This document shows, piece after piece, positions 43,897 to 51,163 of a DNA stretch of 64,000 nucleotides; position 1 is the stretch's first letter; each line of letters starts with the position of its first letter. The notes beneath the pieces were generated by a model, which saw only the letters and a program-made list of their open reading frames with translations, was not told the DNA's origin and did not search any database. The DNA comes from Crocinitomicaceae bacterium (GTDB lineage Bacteria > Bacteroidota > Bacteroidia > Flavobacteriales_D > Crocinitomicaceae). The position numbers and the translations under genes are program-made. The DNA lies in NCBI GenBank assembly GCA_017983465.1, contig JAGOBK010000006.1:62001-126000 (forward strand), given 5' to 3'.

Positions 43897-44277
43897 ATGA
43901 CTAAAGAAAGAAATAAGTTTTCAGATGCTGAACTCGCAGAGTTCAAAGAATTGATTCTAAATAAATTACAGGAAGCCCAAGTGGATTATTCCCTGTTAGT
44001 AGGTTCCTTGTCTCACAATGATGATCACGGGACAGACGACACTGGTAGAACTTTTAATATGATGGAAGATGGATCTGAAACACTTTCGAGAGAAGAAGTT
44101 GCTCAGTTAGCTGCACGTCAAGAGAAATTCATTCAAAGTTTACAAGCTGCCTTGATGCGCATCGAAAACAAAACATACGGAATTTGTCGCGTGAATGGAA
44201 CATTAATTCCGAAGGAAAGACTTCGCTTAGTTCCCCATGCAACCATGAGTATTGATGCAAAAAACGCTCAAAAATAG
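43897..44277 (+). CDS. DksA/TraR-family regulator with degenerate zinc finger
   Basis: A 126-residue protein with the helical-hairpin coiled coil and C-terminal finger region of DksA. The finger has a single Cys (YGICRVNGTLIPKERLRLVPHAT) in place of four, so zinc is probably not bound; this form is common in Bacteroidota. DksA-type proteins act in the secondary channel of RNA polymerase, often with ppGpp. The acidic tip residues between the two helices are present (DDHGTDDTGRTFNMMEDGSE). The stop overlaps the GTG start of lspA by one base. Confidence 0.87.
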   Translation: MTKERNKFSDAELAEFKELILNKLQEAQVDYSLLVGSLSHNDDHGTDDTGRTFNMMEDGSETLSREEVAQLAARQEKFIQSLQAALMRIENKTYGICRVNGTLIPKERLRLVPHATMSIDAKNAQK

Positions 44278-44945
44278 TGGGTAAAAAACTCTTGTACGTT
44301 TTTCTATTGGTTTCCATTCTGTTGATCATCGATCAATTCATGAAGGTTTATATAAAAACAAGTTTCGAACCTGGTCAAACACGTGCCTTATTCGGAGACT
44401 GGTTTGTACTACATTACATTGAAAATCCTGGAATGGCTTTCGGAACCACTTTTGGATCCGGTATTTGGCACAAACTTGCGCTCAGTATATTTCGTCTTAT
44501 CGCCATTGGATTCATTGTTTATTATTTAGTGAAACAAGCAAAAAAGGGTGCGAGCCTTGAATTTTTACTGGTTTTCGGGTTAATCCTTGCTGGAGCAACA
44601 GGAAACCTCATCGATTCGATGTTCTATGATTACTTTTTCACGTTAAATCCATGTGATTCGTTTAATCAACTTTCCGGTTCGGGAATAAAAGGGGTTTGCA
44701 CAGATTATGGTTTCAATTATCCAGTTGAACTCCGTCATCAAGGATTTATGTTAGGCAGTGTTGTGGACATGTTTCAGTTCAACGTCAATTGGCCAAAATG
44801 GATGCCAGGTGTAGGAGGAGAGCAAATATTTCCAGCCATTTGGAACGTGGCAGATGCTAGTATTTCTACAGGGGTTATTTTGATACTAATCAGACAGAAA
44901 GTGTATTTCCCGAAGAAAAAAGAATCAAGCGAATCCGAAGATTAG
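44277..44945 (+). CDS. lspA: Lipoprotein signal peptidase (SPase II)
   Basis: A 222-residue four-helix aspartyl protease that removes lipoprotein signal peptides; many lipoproteins in this window are its likely substrates. Conserved blocks are ENPGMAFG, GATGNLIDSMFYD (first catalytic Asp) and FPAIWNVADASISTG (second). An insert of about 40 residues between them (FTLNPCDSFNQLSGSGIKG ...) makes it longer than the 165-residue E. coli form, as is usual in this phylum. The start is GTG at 44277, overlapping the dksA-like stop. It meets the DUF5686 gene tail-to-tail with a 4-nt overlap. Confidence 0.93.
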   Translation: MGKKLLYVFLLVSILLIIDQFMKVYIKTSFEPGQTRALFGDWFVLHYIENPGMAFGTTFGSGIWHKLALSIFRLIAIGFIVYYLVKQAKKGASLEFLLVFGLILAGATGNLIDSMFYDYFFTLNPCDSFNQLSGSGIKGVCTDYGFNYPVELRHQGFMLGSVVDMFQFNVNWPKWMPGVGGEQIFPAIWNVADASISTGVILILIRQKVYFPKKKESSESED

Positions 44946-47428
44946 AAATTCCATTTCATGTTTCGGTCATCTAGAATAGCAAAGGAAATCTTCCAGTCAA
45001 AGGTCGGTTTGATTTGATTCCCATCAGAGATCACACCATAAATCCCCACTCTTAATCTTCGTCTAGACATCTTGAAGTTCCGTTCCAGTCCGCCAAGAAT
45101 CTCGTAATGTTGCCAATCGTATTCTTTGACATACATGGCTCCTGCTCCTGCAACTAAACCAATTCTTGTTTTCTTGAAATACGGAATCTTATTTAGGATG
45201 GCTCCATTGTCATGGTGAACAACGTGTGCTTGAAATACGTAATCAATCGTAGGCAAGGTCGTATCGAGTCCTTGGAAGGAGTAAAGTGGATTAGAGAACC
45301 AAATAGGATCGCTTCTACGTTGGTATTTATAATCTGGATTGTACAATTGTCGCGCGCTGAGAAATTTCCCGACTGAAATTCGGTAATTCATTGTTCCCAG
45401 GGTGGAGATTTTGAACGATTGCATGGCATCTACCTGCAAGTATTCATGATCTACATCGCTTCCAAATAGCTTCGGAATACCTCGTTCATAATTCACACTA
45501 AAAGTAGGCCACGCTGACCCCAATACTACTTTTCGGTAGGGCTCACGCATGTACTTTTGTTTAGGTGTGTAACTGAATCCTAAATAACCTATCAATGTTT
45601 GATACGGTTTGAAATCCGTCGGATCGTTATTTGGAATAATGTTGTCAATTGTATTTAGAAATTCAAAGTCCGATAAACTTCTTCGTTCTGAAAATCCAAG
45701 GGAAGAGTATGCGTAAAAGCCATTGAAAAGTTCATAGTCTGCGGACAAGGTCATTTTCGTTGCTTCAATGAAATTGTCTCGTTTGTAAATTTGAGTAATG
45801 GCGTCGTAGCCACGGATGACATCGAAATCATGGTTAATTGCGAAGCGGACAAATCCAAAATGAAAGGGATCAAATCGGTAACGCCACCAAGTATCGCCTT
45901 TCACATCTTTATTTAAAAATCCGTACGAGATCCGAGAATAAGTCTCCAAAGAGCGTTCATCTTTCCATTTTTTGAAATAGTCAAAACTCGGATTCAGTCT
46001 TGGCCCACCTAACCCAAAAGGCTGTATTAGTGTCGCAACAGAACCAAGAGACCACTGAATTTTTTGCTCCCGATTTCGGTGATCTACTCCAAGCCAAAGA
46101 ATCTTGAGTGCTGTAATTTTATTGAATATCTTATCGACGGAGTCGAGGTATTCCTTTCGATTGTAAAAATCACGAATGCTGTCCTTGATAATAATAAATC
46201 GTTGTTCTTCTGGACTAAGGCTGGTTTGACGTGCAGATGACCAGTAATTTGTATCACGCTCGTATGCTTCTTTTGTTGTTACCGCTAATTCAGTATTAAA
46301 GAATTTTTTGCTGAATTCTGGGTCGAAATTGTAATTGGTAAAGAGTGCGGTTGTTTGACAAGCAGACGTTTCGTTTTTGTATTTTACACCATAGCTTAAG
46401 ACTTGTTTGTCAAGAACGCACATGGTATCACCAACAATCGAAAATGTTTGGTCAATTTCAAAATGATCATAAATCAGCAAGTTTCCTTTGTTCATCGTTA
46501 GCTGAAGTTTCTGAACGAGAAATAAGGAGTCTATCACATAGATGTATCCCTCTAATGTGGTGGTGGCGGTGTTTCTTGGAATGATTTTAATTTTACAAAT
46601 GGTTTGACCGTTCTCCACATAGGTTTCTTCCAGTCTATATTTGTAGGAAAGGATTCCAGGAACCGAAATGGGTGAGCTAACTGGTGTTTGATGTAAGTCA
46701 TCCAAGTGTAATAAATTCTCGAAAAAGTTAAAATTGGATTTAACCGTTGTTGTGTAATACAAAGATCGATCGGACCCATGTAGTGTGTAGGCATTTCGAA
46801 TTTCTTTGACTTTGTTTCCGGGCGCATAATTACGTTTTAGCTGCACCTCCAAAAGATTCATGTTGTCAACCCAAGCTGGCGCTTTTGGTAAACTTGCTTC
46901 CAATGGATCTGCCGTGACTGTTGCGTCTTCAGGTTCGTCTTTGTTCTCTTTTTTATTTTTTTGTTCCTTTATTTTGATGTCCTTCTGTTCGCTTGCTTTA
47001 ATATAGACATCAACGGCATGTGCATAATTCCACGGATTCATTTGCTCTCTGCGCTTGACTACCTCGAGCATGATTTCTCGTCCAATATTTCCTTTTTTGG
47101 TATTCACGACGATTTCTTTGTAGTCCTGTTCTTTTTCAGGGAATAACTGAATGTCTCGTTGAAGATCTACGTTACTGATGGAGATATACGTTTCTCTATC
47201 TTGATAACCCAACGCAGAAATCACCAAGAAATACTCTCCAGGCATTAGAGAAAGTTCGTATGACCCATCGACAGCGGCAACTGTGCGTTGATCCGCGGTG
47301 TTTTTCACGTAAATTTTAGCGAATGGGATTGGTGATTTTCGCTCATCAACGACCTTTCCACGGACAAAATTCTGAGCGAAAAGTCCATTTACAAGTAAGA
47401 GGAAGAAGATGAGAGAGAATACTTTCAT
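44942..47428 (-). CDS. Outer-membrane protein of the DUF5686/carboxypeptidase-regulatory family
   Basis: An 828-residue exported protein with signal peptide MKVFSLIFFLLLVNGLFAQ. A CarboxypepD_reg-like domain follows (VRGKVVDERKSPIPFAKIYV ... YELSLMPGEYFLVISALGY, residues about 20-95). Next is a long middle region with a charged segment (KEQKNKKENKDEPEDA), and a C-terminal half rich in barrel strands ending in WKISFAILDDRNMKWNF. These features match the DUF5686 family. The function is not established; an outer-membrane role is inferred. Confidence 0.82.
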   Translation of the reverse strand: MKVFSLIFFLLLVNGLFAQNFVRGKVVDERKSPIPFAKIYVKNTADQRTVAAVDGSYELSLMPGEYFLVISALGYQDRETYISISNVDLQRDIQLFPEKEQDYKEIVVNTKKGNIGREIMLEVVKRREQMNPWNYAHAVDVYIKASEQKDIKIKEQKNKKENKDEPEDATVTADPLEASLPKAPAWVDNMNLLEVQLKRNYAPGNKVKEIRNAYTLHGSDRSLYYTTTVKSNFNFFENLLHLDDLHQTPVSSPISVPGILSYKYRLEETYVENGQTICKIKIIPRNTATTTLEGYIYVIDSLFLVQKLQLTMNKGNLLIYDHFEIDQTFSIVGDTMCVLDKQVLSYGVKYKNETSACQTTALFTNYNFDPEFSKKFFNTELAVTTKEAYERDTNYWSSARQTSLSPEEQRFIIIKDSIRDFYNRKEYLDSVDKIFNKITALKILWLGVDHRNREQKIQWSLGSVATLIQPFGLGGPRLNPSFDYFKKWKDERSLETYSRISYGFLNKDVKGDTWWRYRFDPFHFGFVRFAINHDFDVIRGYDAITQIYKRDNFIEATKMTLSADYELFNGFYAYSSLGFSERRSLSDFEFLNTIDNIIPNNDPTDFKPYQTLIGYLGFSYTPKQKYMREPYRKVVLGSAWPTFSVNYERGIPKLFGSDVDHEYLQVDAMQSFKISTLGTMNYRISVGKFLSARQLYNPDYKYQRRSDPIWFSNPLYSFQGLDTTLPTIDYVFQAHVVHHDNGAILNKIPYFKKTRIGLVAGAGAMYVKEYDWQHYEILGGLERNFKMSRRRLRVGIYGVISDGNQIKPTFDWKISFAILDDRNMKWNF

Positions 47429-47477
47429 AAAGAGTTAAGACTCGTTTTGTTTGTTTTTGTTACACTAACAAAGGAAA

Positions 47478-47705
47478 TTACCCTTCTTGTCCCTTGGATT
47501 TATCCTTTAGGAATTGTTGGTGATTTCCCACGCGTTTCATCATCCAGCGTTTCACGAAAAACGTTGCGAGTGCGATGAATGAGAAAACATAATTGGATGC
47601 ATATTTTTCAAATCCTTCCGTGAAACATAAGTATGTTACCGTAACGAAAGAAACGCTTGCTACTGCTAACCAGAAGTAGCTCATGATGGTGTTGTATAGG
47701 TTCAT
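47478..47705 (-). CDS. Small inner-membrane protein downstream of lptC
   Basis: A 75-residue protein (MNLYNTIMSYFWLAVASVSF ...) with two hydrophobic helices separated by a short FTEGFEKYASN turn and a basic C-terminal tail (KRWMMKRVGNHQQFLKDKSK). The start at 47705 lies 1 nt after the lptC stop; a longer frame into lptC is rejected. Co-occurrence with lptC suggests an envelope role, but no family could be named. Confidence 0.7.
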   Translation of the reverse strand: MNLYNTIMSYFWLAVASVSFVTVTYLCFTEGFEKYASNYVFSFIALATFFVKRWMMKRVGNHQQFLKDKSKGQEG

Positions 47706-47706
47706 G

Positions 47707-48276
47707 TTATTTGAATTCAAGTTCGTTTTCCAATTGGAATTTCCCAACGGGTTTAATTAATTCATATTTACTAAAGTCCTGCTTGGTTCTGATGCCTTCA
47801 CCAAATAGGGTGCCTTTGGGAGAGCGGACCTTTACCGAGGATTTAGAATAGATTGTACTATCTTTTTGGTTCCAAAATAGTGCTTCTGTTTCTAGTGTTT
47901 GCTTCTTTTCGTAGTTGTAGAGTCTGACCGAGTCTCTGACCATCAGTGTTCCTTTTGTGTTGTTTATTTCACCATAAAGGGCGGTAAGTTTTGAAACGAT
48001 TTCACCTTTCTCATTGAAAAAATGAACTTTCAAACTGTCCTTTATCTTAGTGATTTCTTCTTTTCCACGATACGTTTCGGCCAATGCAGCAAAAATCTCT
48101 ACACGGGCATATCCTTCGTCCGCGTATATCATCTTGAGGTTTTTTGTTGTTTCATCGGGAGAATGTGCATCAAAGCTAATACGCTCGATGGCATCTAAAT
48201 CATTTTCACAGGAGATAAGTCCCACTAGAAAAAGACTCAGTAAACTGATTAATCCAATTTTCGTTGTCTGAACCAC
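47707..48276 (-). CDS. lptC: LPS export periplasmic protein LptC
   Basis: A 189-residue lipoprotein-like LptC. N-terminal signal ISLLSLFLVGLISCEND carries a lipobox; the mature part has the LptC strands MIYADEGYARVEIFAALAE, HFFNEKGEIVSKLTALYGEI, TLMVRDSVRLYN and ALFWNQKDSTIYSKSSVKV. LptC passes lipopolysaccharide from LptB2FG to LptA. The only start compatible with the signal is GTG at 48276. It overlaps the end of the upstream outer-membrane protein gene by 28 nt, so translation is coupled. Confidence 0.87.
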   Translation of the reverse strand: MVQTTKIGLISLLSLFLVGLISCENDLDAIERISFDAHSPDETTKNLKMIYADEGYARVEIFAALAETYRGKEEITKIKDSLKVHFFNEKGEIVSKLTALYGEINNTKGTLMVRDSVRLYNYEKKQTLETEALFWNQKDSTIYSKSSVKVRSPKGTLFGEGIRTKQDFSKYELIKPVGKFQLENELEFK

Positions 48277-49589
48277 TTGTCAAAATTGGAAGGTGCAAGT
48301 ATTAAACTTAGATTTACGGAAGCAAATTTCTCTTGTATTCCGAAACTTTGATTGCTCGAACGAGAACCCAAATTAACACTGAAGTTAACAGAGGAAGCTG
48401 ACATTTGAGCCATAATAGGAAGTCCTAATCCAAAACTCACAGCAGATTCTTGGTATTGAATTGCATTAGTAGTGTATGGCAGAGATTGTGTGTAGTAACC
48501 AATGCGATAAGTCATTTTCTCTAATCCCTTCAAGGTAGAAATGTTTTCCATCAAGCGGGACTCTGGACTAAATTGAGCACCGAAAGAAAGACGTTGAAAC
48601 GAGGTCATTCCGAAGTCAGGAATTAAATCATGAGCATTGTGATCAAGTGCACCAAATTGATAAATGGACGCCATTAGACTCAATTTTGGATGAAGTTCTC
48701 TTGTTTCACGTTTCCATCTTGGAAGCAGAATGCTGTAGTTAAGACCGAGTTCTAACGTGGATGAATTCAACAAGTGAATGCGACTACGACTAAACGCGAT
48801 GGTGTCATAAGTTGAACTAGAGTTAATGTTTGATGCGGTGTAAAATTCATCTTGATAATCACCGGTAATGGTTTGATTCGGGAGATAAACTGAACTTATA
48901 CTGATTAAATGGTTTTTCCCAATTTGTTGTTGAAAATAGGCTCCAAGTTCGTAGTGAAACGAACGTATAATCATGGAGTTGATGTTTATTCCACCTTGAT
49001 TGGAACCGGAAGCGATTAATTTTGCTTGACGTTCATTGGTTACTGTCCCAAATAAATACGAAGCATTACCACCGATCGATAGTTTGGTTTTGGGACGATA
49101 AACAAGTCCGTATGAATAGCCTAAGAACAAGTCCTGAATAGCTCCGCTACCTTTGTACGTGTATTCCAATGAGTCAAATCCTGTAAAAGATTTGTCGGTA
49201 ATTTGGTATCCTCTGGCAGAATAAGGTTTTAATCCGAAAGCGAGTCCCATATTTTTTTTGATGCGTACACCGATAGCAATGTGATCAATCATTCCGGTAA
49301 ATCCAACTTGCGTTTTGGTTTGCTCAGAATAATTAGAAATTCTTGTTTGAATTCCATACGAGTAAAGAGTATTTCCGGTACTGAGCGTGTTGTATGTTGC
49401 TGGATTGTAAAAATTCAAAATGGTGGAGTCAAACACGTTGATGGTGTTTTTACCCAATGCATCGAAAACGCCATGGTTTTGTGCTGAACTTTCACCAAGT
49501 CCATAGTAGGAAGCAGGTTGATTGGTAGTAGATTGCGACCAAGTTTGTGAGAAAACAAAAAGGATAAGGAAATTAAAGAGAATCTTCAT
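48249..49589 (-). CDS. Outer-membrane beta-barrel protein between coaX and lptC
   Basis: A 446-residue barrel with signal peptide MKILFNFLILFVFSQTWSQ. The N-terminal region SYYGLGESSAQNHGVFDALG and NFYNPATYNTL resembles FadL/PorV-like proteins (the NPA box). Strands such as HIAIGVRIKKNMGLAFGLKPYSARGYQI follow, ending in SFGIQEKFASVNLSLILAP. It belongs to a recurring coaX - barrel - lptC group in Bacteroidota; a link to LPS or outer-membrane biogenesis is inferred from that order. Start overlaps the coaX end by 17 nt. Confidence 0.78.
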   Translation of the reverse strand: MKILFNFLILFVFSQTWSQSTTNQPASYYGLGESSAQNHGVFDALGKNTINVFDSTILNFYNPATYNTLSTGNTLYSYGIQTRISNYSEQTKTQVGFTGMIDHIAIGVRIKKNMGLAFGLKPYSARGYQITDKSFTGFDSLEYTYKGSGAIQDLFLGYSYGLVYRPKTKLSIGGNASYLFGTVTNERQAKLIASGSNQGGININSMIIRSFHYELGAYFQQQIGKNHLISISSVYLPNQTITGDYQDEFYTASNINSSSTYDTIAFSRSRIHLLNSSTLELGLNYSILLPRWKRETRELHPKLSLMASIYQFGALDHNAHDLIPDFGMTSFQRLSFGAQFSPESRLMENISTLKGLEKMTYRIGYYTQSLPYTTNAIQYQESAVSFGLGLPIMAQMSASSVNFSVNLGSRSSNQSFGIQEKFASVNLSLILAPSNFDKWFRQRKLD

Positions 49590-50301
49590 TCAGACGGTAA
49601 ATTTCTAGAATTCCTTCTAGGGTTAAATGTTCGAGTACAAAGATGTTACTTTTTTGCTCGAAATCAAAATATCGCGCGTCTCCTCCCGTGAGGTAAACGT
49701 CTAATTCAGGGAATTTTGTTTGGTACAGTTGGATTAATTGGCTGATTTCGGCTTTCCATCCATTAAATACACCACTTTCAATCGATTCCTTCGTGTTTTT
49801 TCCAATGAGTGGCGCGGATGAAAGAACTGGAATCATCGGTAGTTTTGCAGTAAATGTTTGCAGGGATTTAGCTCTCATTTCTAATCCGGGAGATATGGAT
49901 CCACCTTCATACGTTCGCATTGAACTCATGAAGTCAAATTTGATGCAGGTTCCCATATCAACAACTAATTTTGCTTTCGTTGGATTACGGCTGGACACTG
50001 CTGCCATATTGCACAGTCGGTCTATTCCCAATGTTTCGGGAGTTAGGTAGTCCATTTTGAAAGGCAAATTCATTTGAGCATTGATGTAAATCTTGTTATG
50101 AAAAAATTCTTCCAAAGGTTTTTTCCATTCCTCTGAAAGCACAGACGATATCACGATGGGAATGTTACCATTGAGTTCATTCCAAGGAAAAGAGCTCAAA
50201 TCGAAGCGTTTAACACGTGAAATCATGCTATTTTCCACCGATCCGAGTTTCACGTGTGTGTTCCCGGCATCCAATAAATAGGCAGTTGTTTCGTCGCGCA
50301 T
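49573..50301 (-). CDS. coaX: Type III pantothenate kinase
   Basis: A 242-residue ASKHA kinase that starts CoA synthesis from pantothenate and is insensitive to CoA feedback. The motifs are YLLDAGNTHVKLG (phosphate 1, Asp), LGIDRLCNMAAVSS, LVVDMGTCIKFDF (second Asp), GGSISPGLEMRAKSL and VYLTGGDARYF. Slightly shorter than the usual 255 residues but complete. A -7 box sits 4 nt before the ATG, implying a leaderless message for the coaX-barrel-lptC unit. Confidence 0.94.
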   Translation of the reverse strand: MRDETTAYLLDAGNTHVKLGSVENSMISRVKRFDLSSFPWNELNGNIPIVISSVLSEEWKKPLEEFFHNKIYINAQMNLPFKMDYLTPETLGIDRLCNMAAVSSRNPTKAKLVVDMGTCIKFDFMSSMRTYEGGSISPGLEMRAKSLQTFTAKLPMIPVLSSAPLIGKNTKESIESGVFNGWKAEISQLIQLYQTKFPELDVYLTGGDARYFDFEQKSNIFVLEHLTLEGILEIYRLNEDSL

Positions 50302-50305
50302 GACA

Positions 50306-50313
50306 CAAAGTTA
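50306..50313 (-). promoter_or_regulatory. -7 box 4 nt before the coaX start codon
   Basis: Minus strand TAACTTTG, then tgtc, then ATG at 50301. Confidence 0.55.
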
Positions 50314-50340
50314 AGTAGCTTTCAAAGAAATTTACTCGAC

Positions 50341-50375
50341 TTTTTGATTAGAAATAAAAAAAAGTGTTAAATTTG
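50341..50375 (+). promoter_or_regulatory. Promoter of the tRNA-Phe gene
   Basis: TTTTTG at 50341-50346, 21-nt spacer, TAAATTTG at 50368-50375. The mature tRNA begins 14 nt after the box, leaving about 10 nt of 5' leader for RNase P. Confidence 0.65.
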
Positions 50376-50389
50376 CCCCACCAATAGCT

Positions 50390-50462
50390 GGTGCCTTAGC
50401 TCAGTTGGTAGAGCAAAGGACTGAAAATCCTTGTGTCCCTGGTTCGATTCCTGGAGGCACCA
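50390..50462 (+). tRNA. tRNA-Phe (anticodon GAA)
   Basis: A complete 73-nt cloverleaf: acceptor GGTGCCT/AGGCACC, D arm GCTC/GAGC, anticodon stem AAGGA/TCCTT with loop CTGAAAA (anticodon GAA at positions 34-36), five-base variable loop, T loop TTCGATT, discriminator A at 50462. The 3' CCA is not encoded. The T stem CCTGG/CCTGG has a U-U mismatch at positions 51-63. The last 17 nt, from T-loop position 57 to the discriminator, are repeated downstream twice more at the head of each GIY-YIG unit. Confidence 0.97.
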
Positions 50463-50470
50463 CTAGCCAA

Positions 50471-50500
50471 AGTCCTGACGGAAACGTCAGGACTTTTTTT
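50471..50500 (+). terminator. Hairpin terminator of tRNA-Phe (unit 1)
   Basis: AGTCCTGACG (50471-50480), GAAA tetraloop, CGTCAGGACT, then a run of seven T. A perfect 10-bp stem with a GNRA loop. It stands between the tRNA and the first GIY-YIG ORF, so the nuclease would need read-through or another promoter. Confidence 0.9.
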
Positions 50501-50505
50501 ATGAG

Positions 50506-50751
50506 ATGTATTTTGTGTATGTATTATATTCGGAAAAGGCAAAATGTAAGTATACCGGCTATACTGAAGACCTCACACGTCGATTGAATGAACACAATCA
50601 GGGATTATTAGGCAAGTTCACAAAAGGAAAAGGTCCTTGGGTTTTGATACATGTGGAGGAATTCTCCACTATAAAAGAAGCAATCATCCGAGAAAAAGAA
50701 ATAAAAACAGGAAAAGGGCGAGATTACATTAAGCAAAAGACTGGATATTAA
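50506..50751 (+). CDS. GIY-YIG domain nuclease, copy 1
   Basis: An 81-residue single-domain GIY-YIG protein. FVYVLYSEKAKCKYTGYT carries the two short strands of the motif (YVLY and YTG in place of GIY and YIG). DLTRRLNEHN supplies the conserved Arg, and EAIIREKEIKTGKGRD the conserved Glu helix. GPWVLIHVEEF is the central strand. It belongs to the small YhbQ/UPF0213-like class. The domain normally cuts one DNA strand; there is no added DNA-binding domain. The ATG lies 6 nt after the tRNA terminator, and no promoter of its own is seen. Whether it moves the repeat unit is a hypothesis. Confidence 0.85.
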   Translation: MYFVYVLYSEKAKCKYTGYTEDLTRRLNEHNQGLLGKFTKGKGPWVLIHVEEFSTIKEAIIREKEIKTGKGRDYIKQKTGY

Positions 50752-50752
50752 A

Positions 50753-50791
50753 GTCCCTGGTCCGCCGCGGCGGAGATTCCTGGAGGCACCA
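50753..50791 (+). other. tRNA T-arm remnant split by a 14-nt palindrome, junction 1
   Basis: gtccctggt copies tRNA bases 50435-50443, and gattcctggaggcacca copies 50446-50462. Between them the two T-loop bases tc are replaced by ccgccgcggcgga, so that TCCGCCGCGGCGGA (50761-50774) forms a perfect palindrome. It starts 1 nt after the GIY-YIG stop codon. It is GC-rich against an AT-rich background. Confidence 0.9.
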
Positions 50792-50799
50792 CTAGCCAA

Positions 50800-50829
50800 A
50801 GTCCTGACGGAAACGTCAGGACTTTTTTT
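50800..50829 (+). terminator. Hairpin terminator, unit 2
   Basis: Identical to the unit 1 hairpin: 10-bp stem, GAAA loop, T7. Confidence 0.85.
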
Positions 50830-50834
50830 ATGAG

Positions 50835-51080
50835 ATGTATTTTGTGTATGTATTATATTCGGAAAAGGCAAAATGTAAGTATACCGGCTATACTGAAGAC
50901 CTCACACGTCGATTGAATGAACACAATCAGGGATTATTAGGCAAGTTCACAAAAGGAAAAGGTCCTTGGGTTTTGATACATGTGGAGGAATTCTCCACTA
51001 TAAAAGAAGCAATCATCCGAGAAAAAGAAATAAAAACAGGAAAAGGGCGAGATTACATTAAGCAAAAGACTGGATATTAA
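50835..51080 (+). CDS. GIY-YIG domain nuclease, copy 2
   Basis: Exact duplicate of copy 1, 329 bp downstream: the same 81 residues and, on inspection, the same nucleotides including third codon positions and flanks. Identity at silent sites points to recent duplication or gene conversion. Like copy 1 it lies directly behind a terminator hairpin. Confidence 0.85.
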   Translation: MYFVYVLYSEKAKCKYTGYTEDLTRRLNEHNQGLLGKFTKGKGPWVLIHVEEFSTIKEAIIREKEIKTGKGRDYIKQKTGY

Positions 51081-51081
51081 A

Positions 51082-51120
51082 GTCCCTGGTCCGCCGCGGC
51101 GGAGATTCCTGGAGGCACCA
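51082..51120 (+). other. tRNA T-arm remnant split by a 14-nt palindrome, junction 2
   Basis: Same arrangement as junction 1, with the palindrome TCCGCCGCGGCGGA at 51090-51103 and the tRNA 3' segment at 51104-51120. Confidence 0.9.
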
Positions 51121-51128
51121 CTAGCAGA

Positions 51129-51158
51129 AACCCTGACGGAAACGTTGGGGTTTTTTTT
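51129..51158 (+). terminator. Hairpin terminator, unit 3, with compensatory changes
   Basis: AACCCTGACG (51129-51138), GAAA, CGTTGGGGTT, then T. Compared with units 1-2, G-C has become A-T and T-A has become C-G in paired positions, and two other pairs became G-T wobbles. All ten pairs persist. Confidence 0.85.
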
Positions 51159-51163
51159 ATGAG

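Noticed and set aside
50405-50587. 60-codon plus-strand frame that starts inside the tRNA and crosses the hairpin
   Set aside because: It overlaps the tRNA and the terminator and is out of frame with the GIY-YIG gene, which has the recognisable domain.
50446-50774. Group I intron or intein carrying a GIY-YIG homing endonuclease
   Set aside because: The tRNA upstream is complete and no intron core or splice arrangement is visible; the nuclease lies outside the tRNA.
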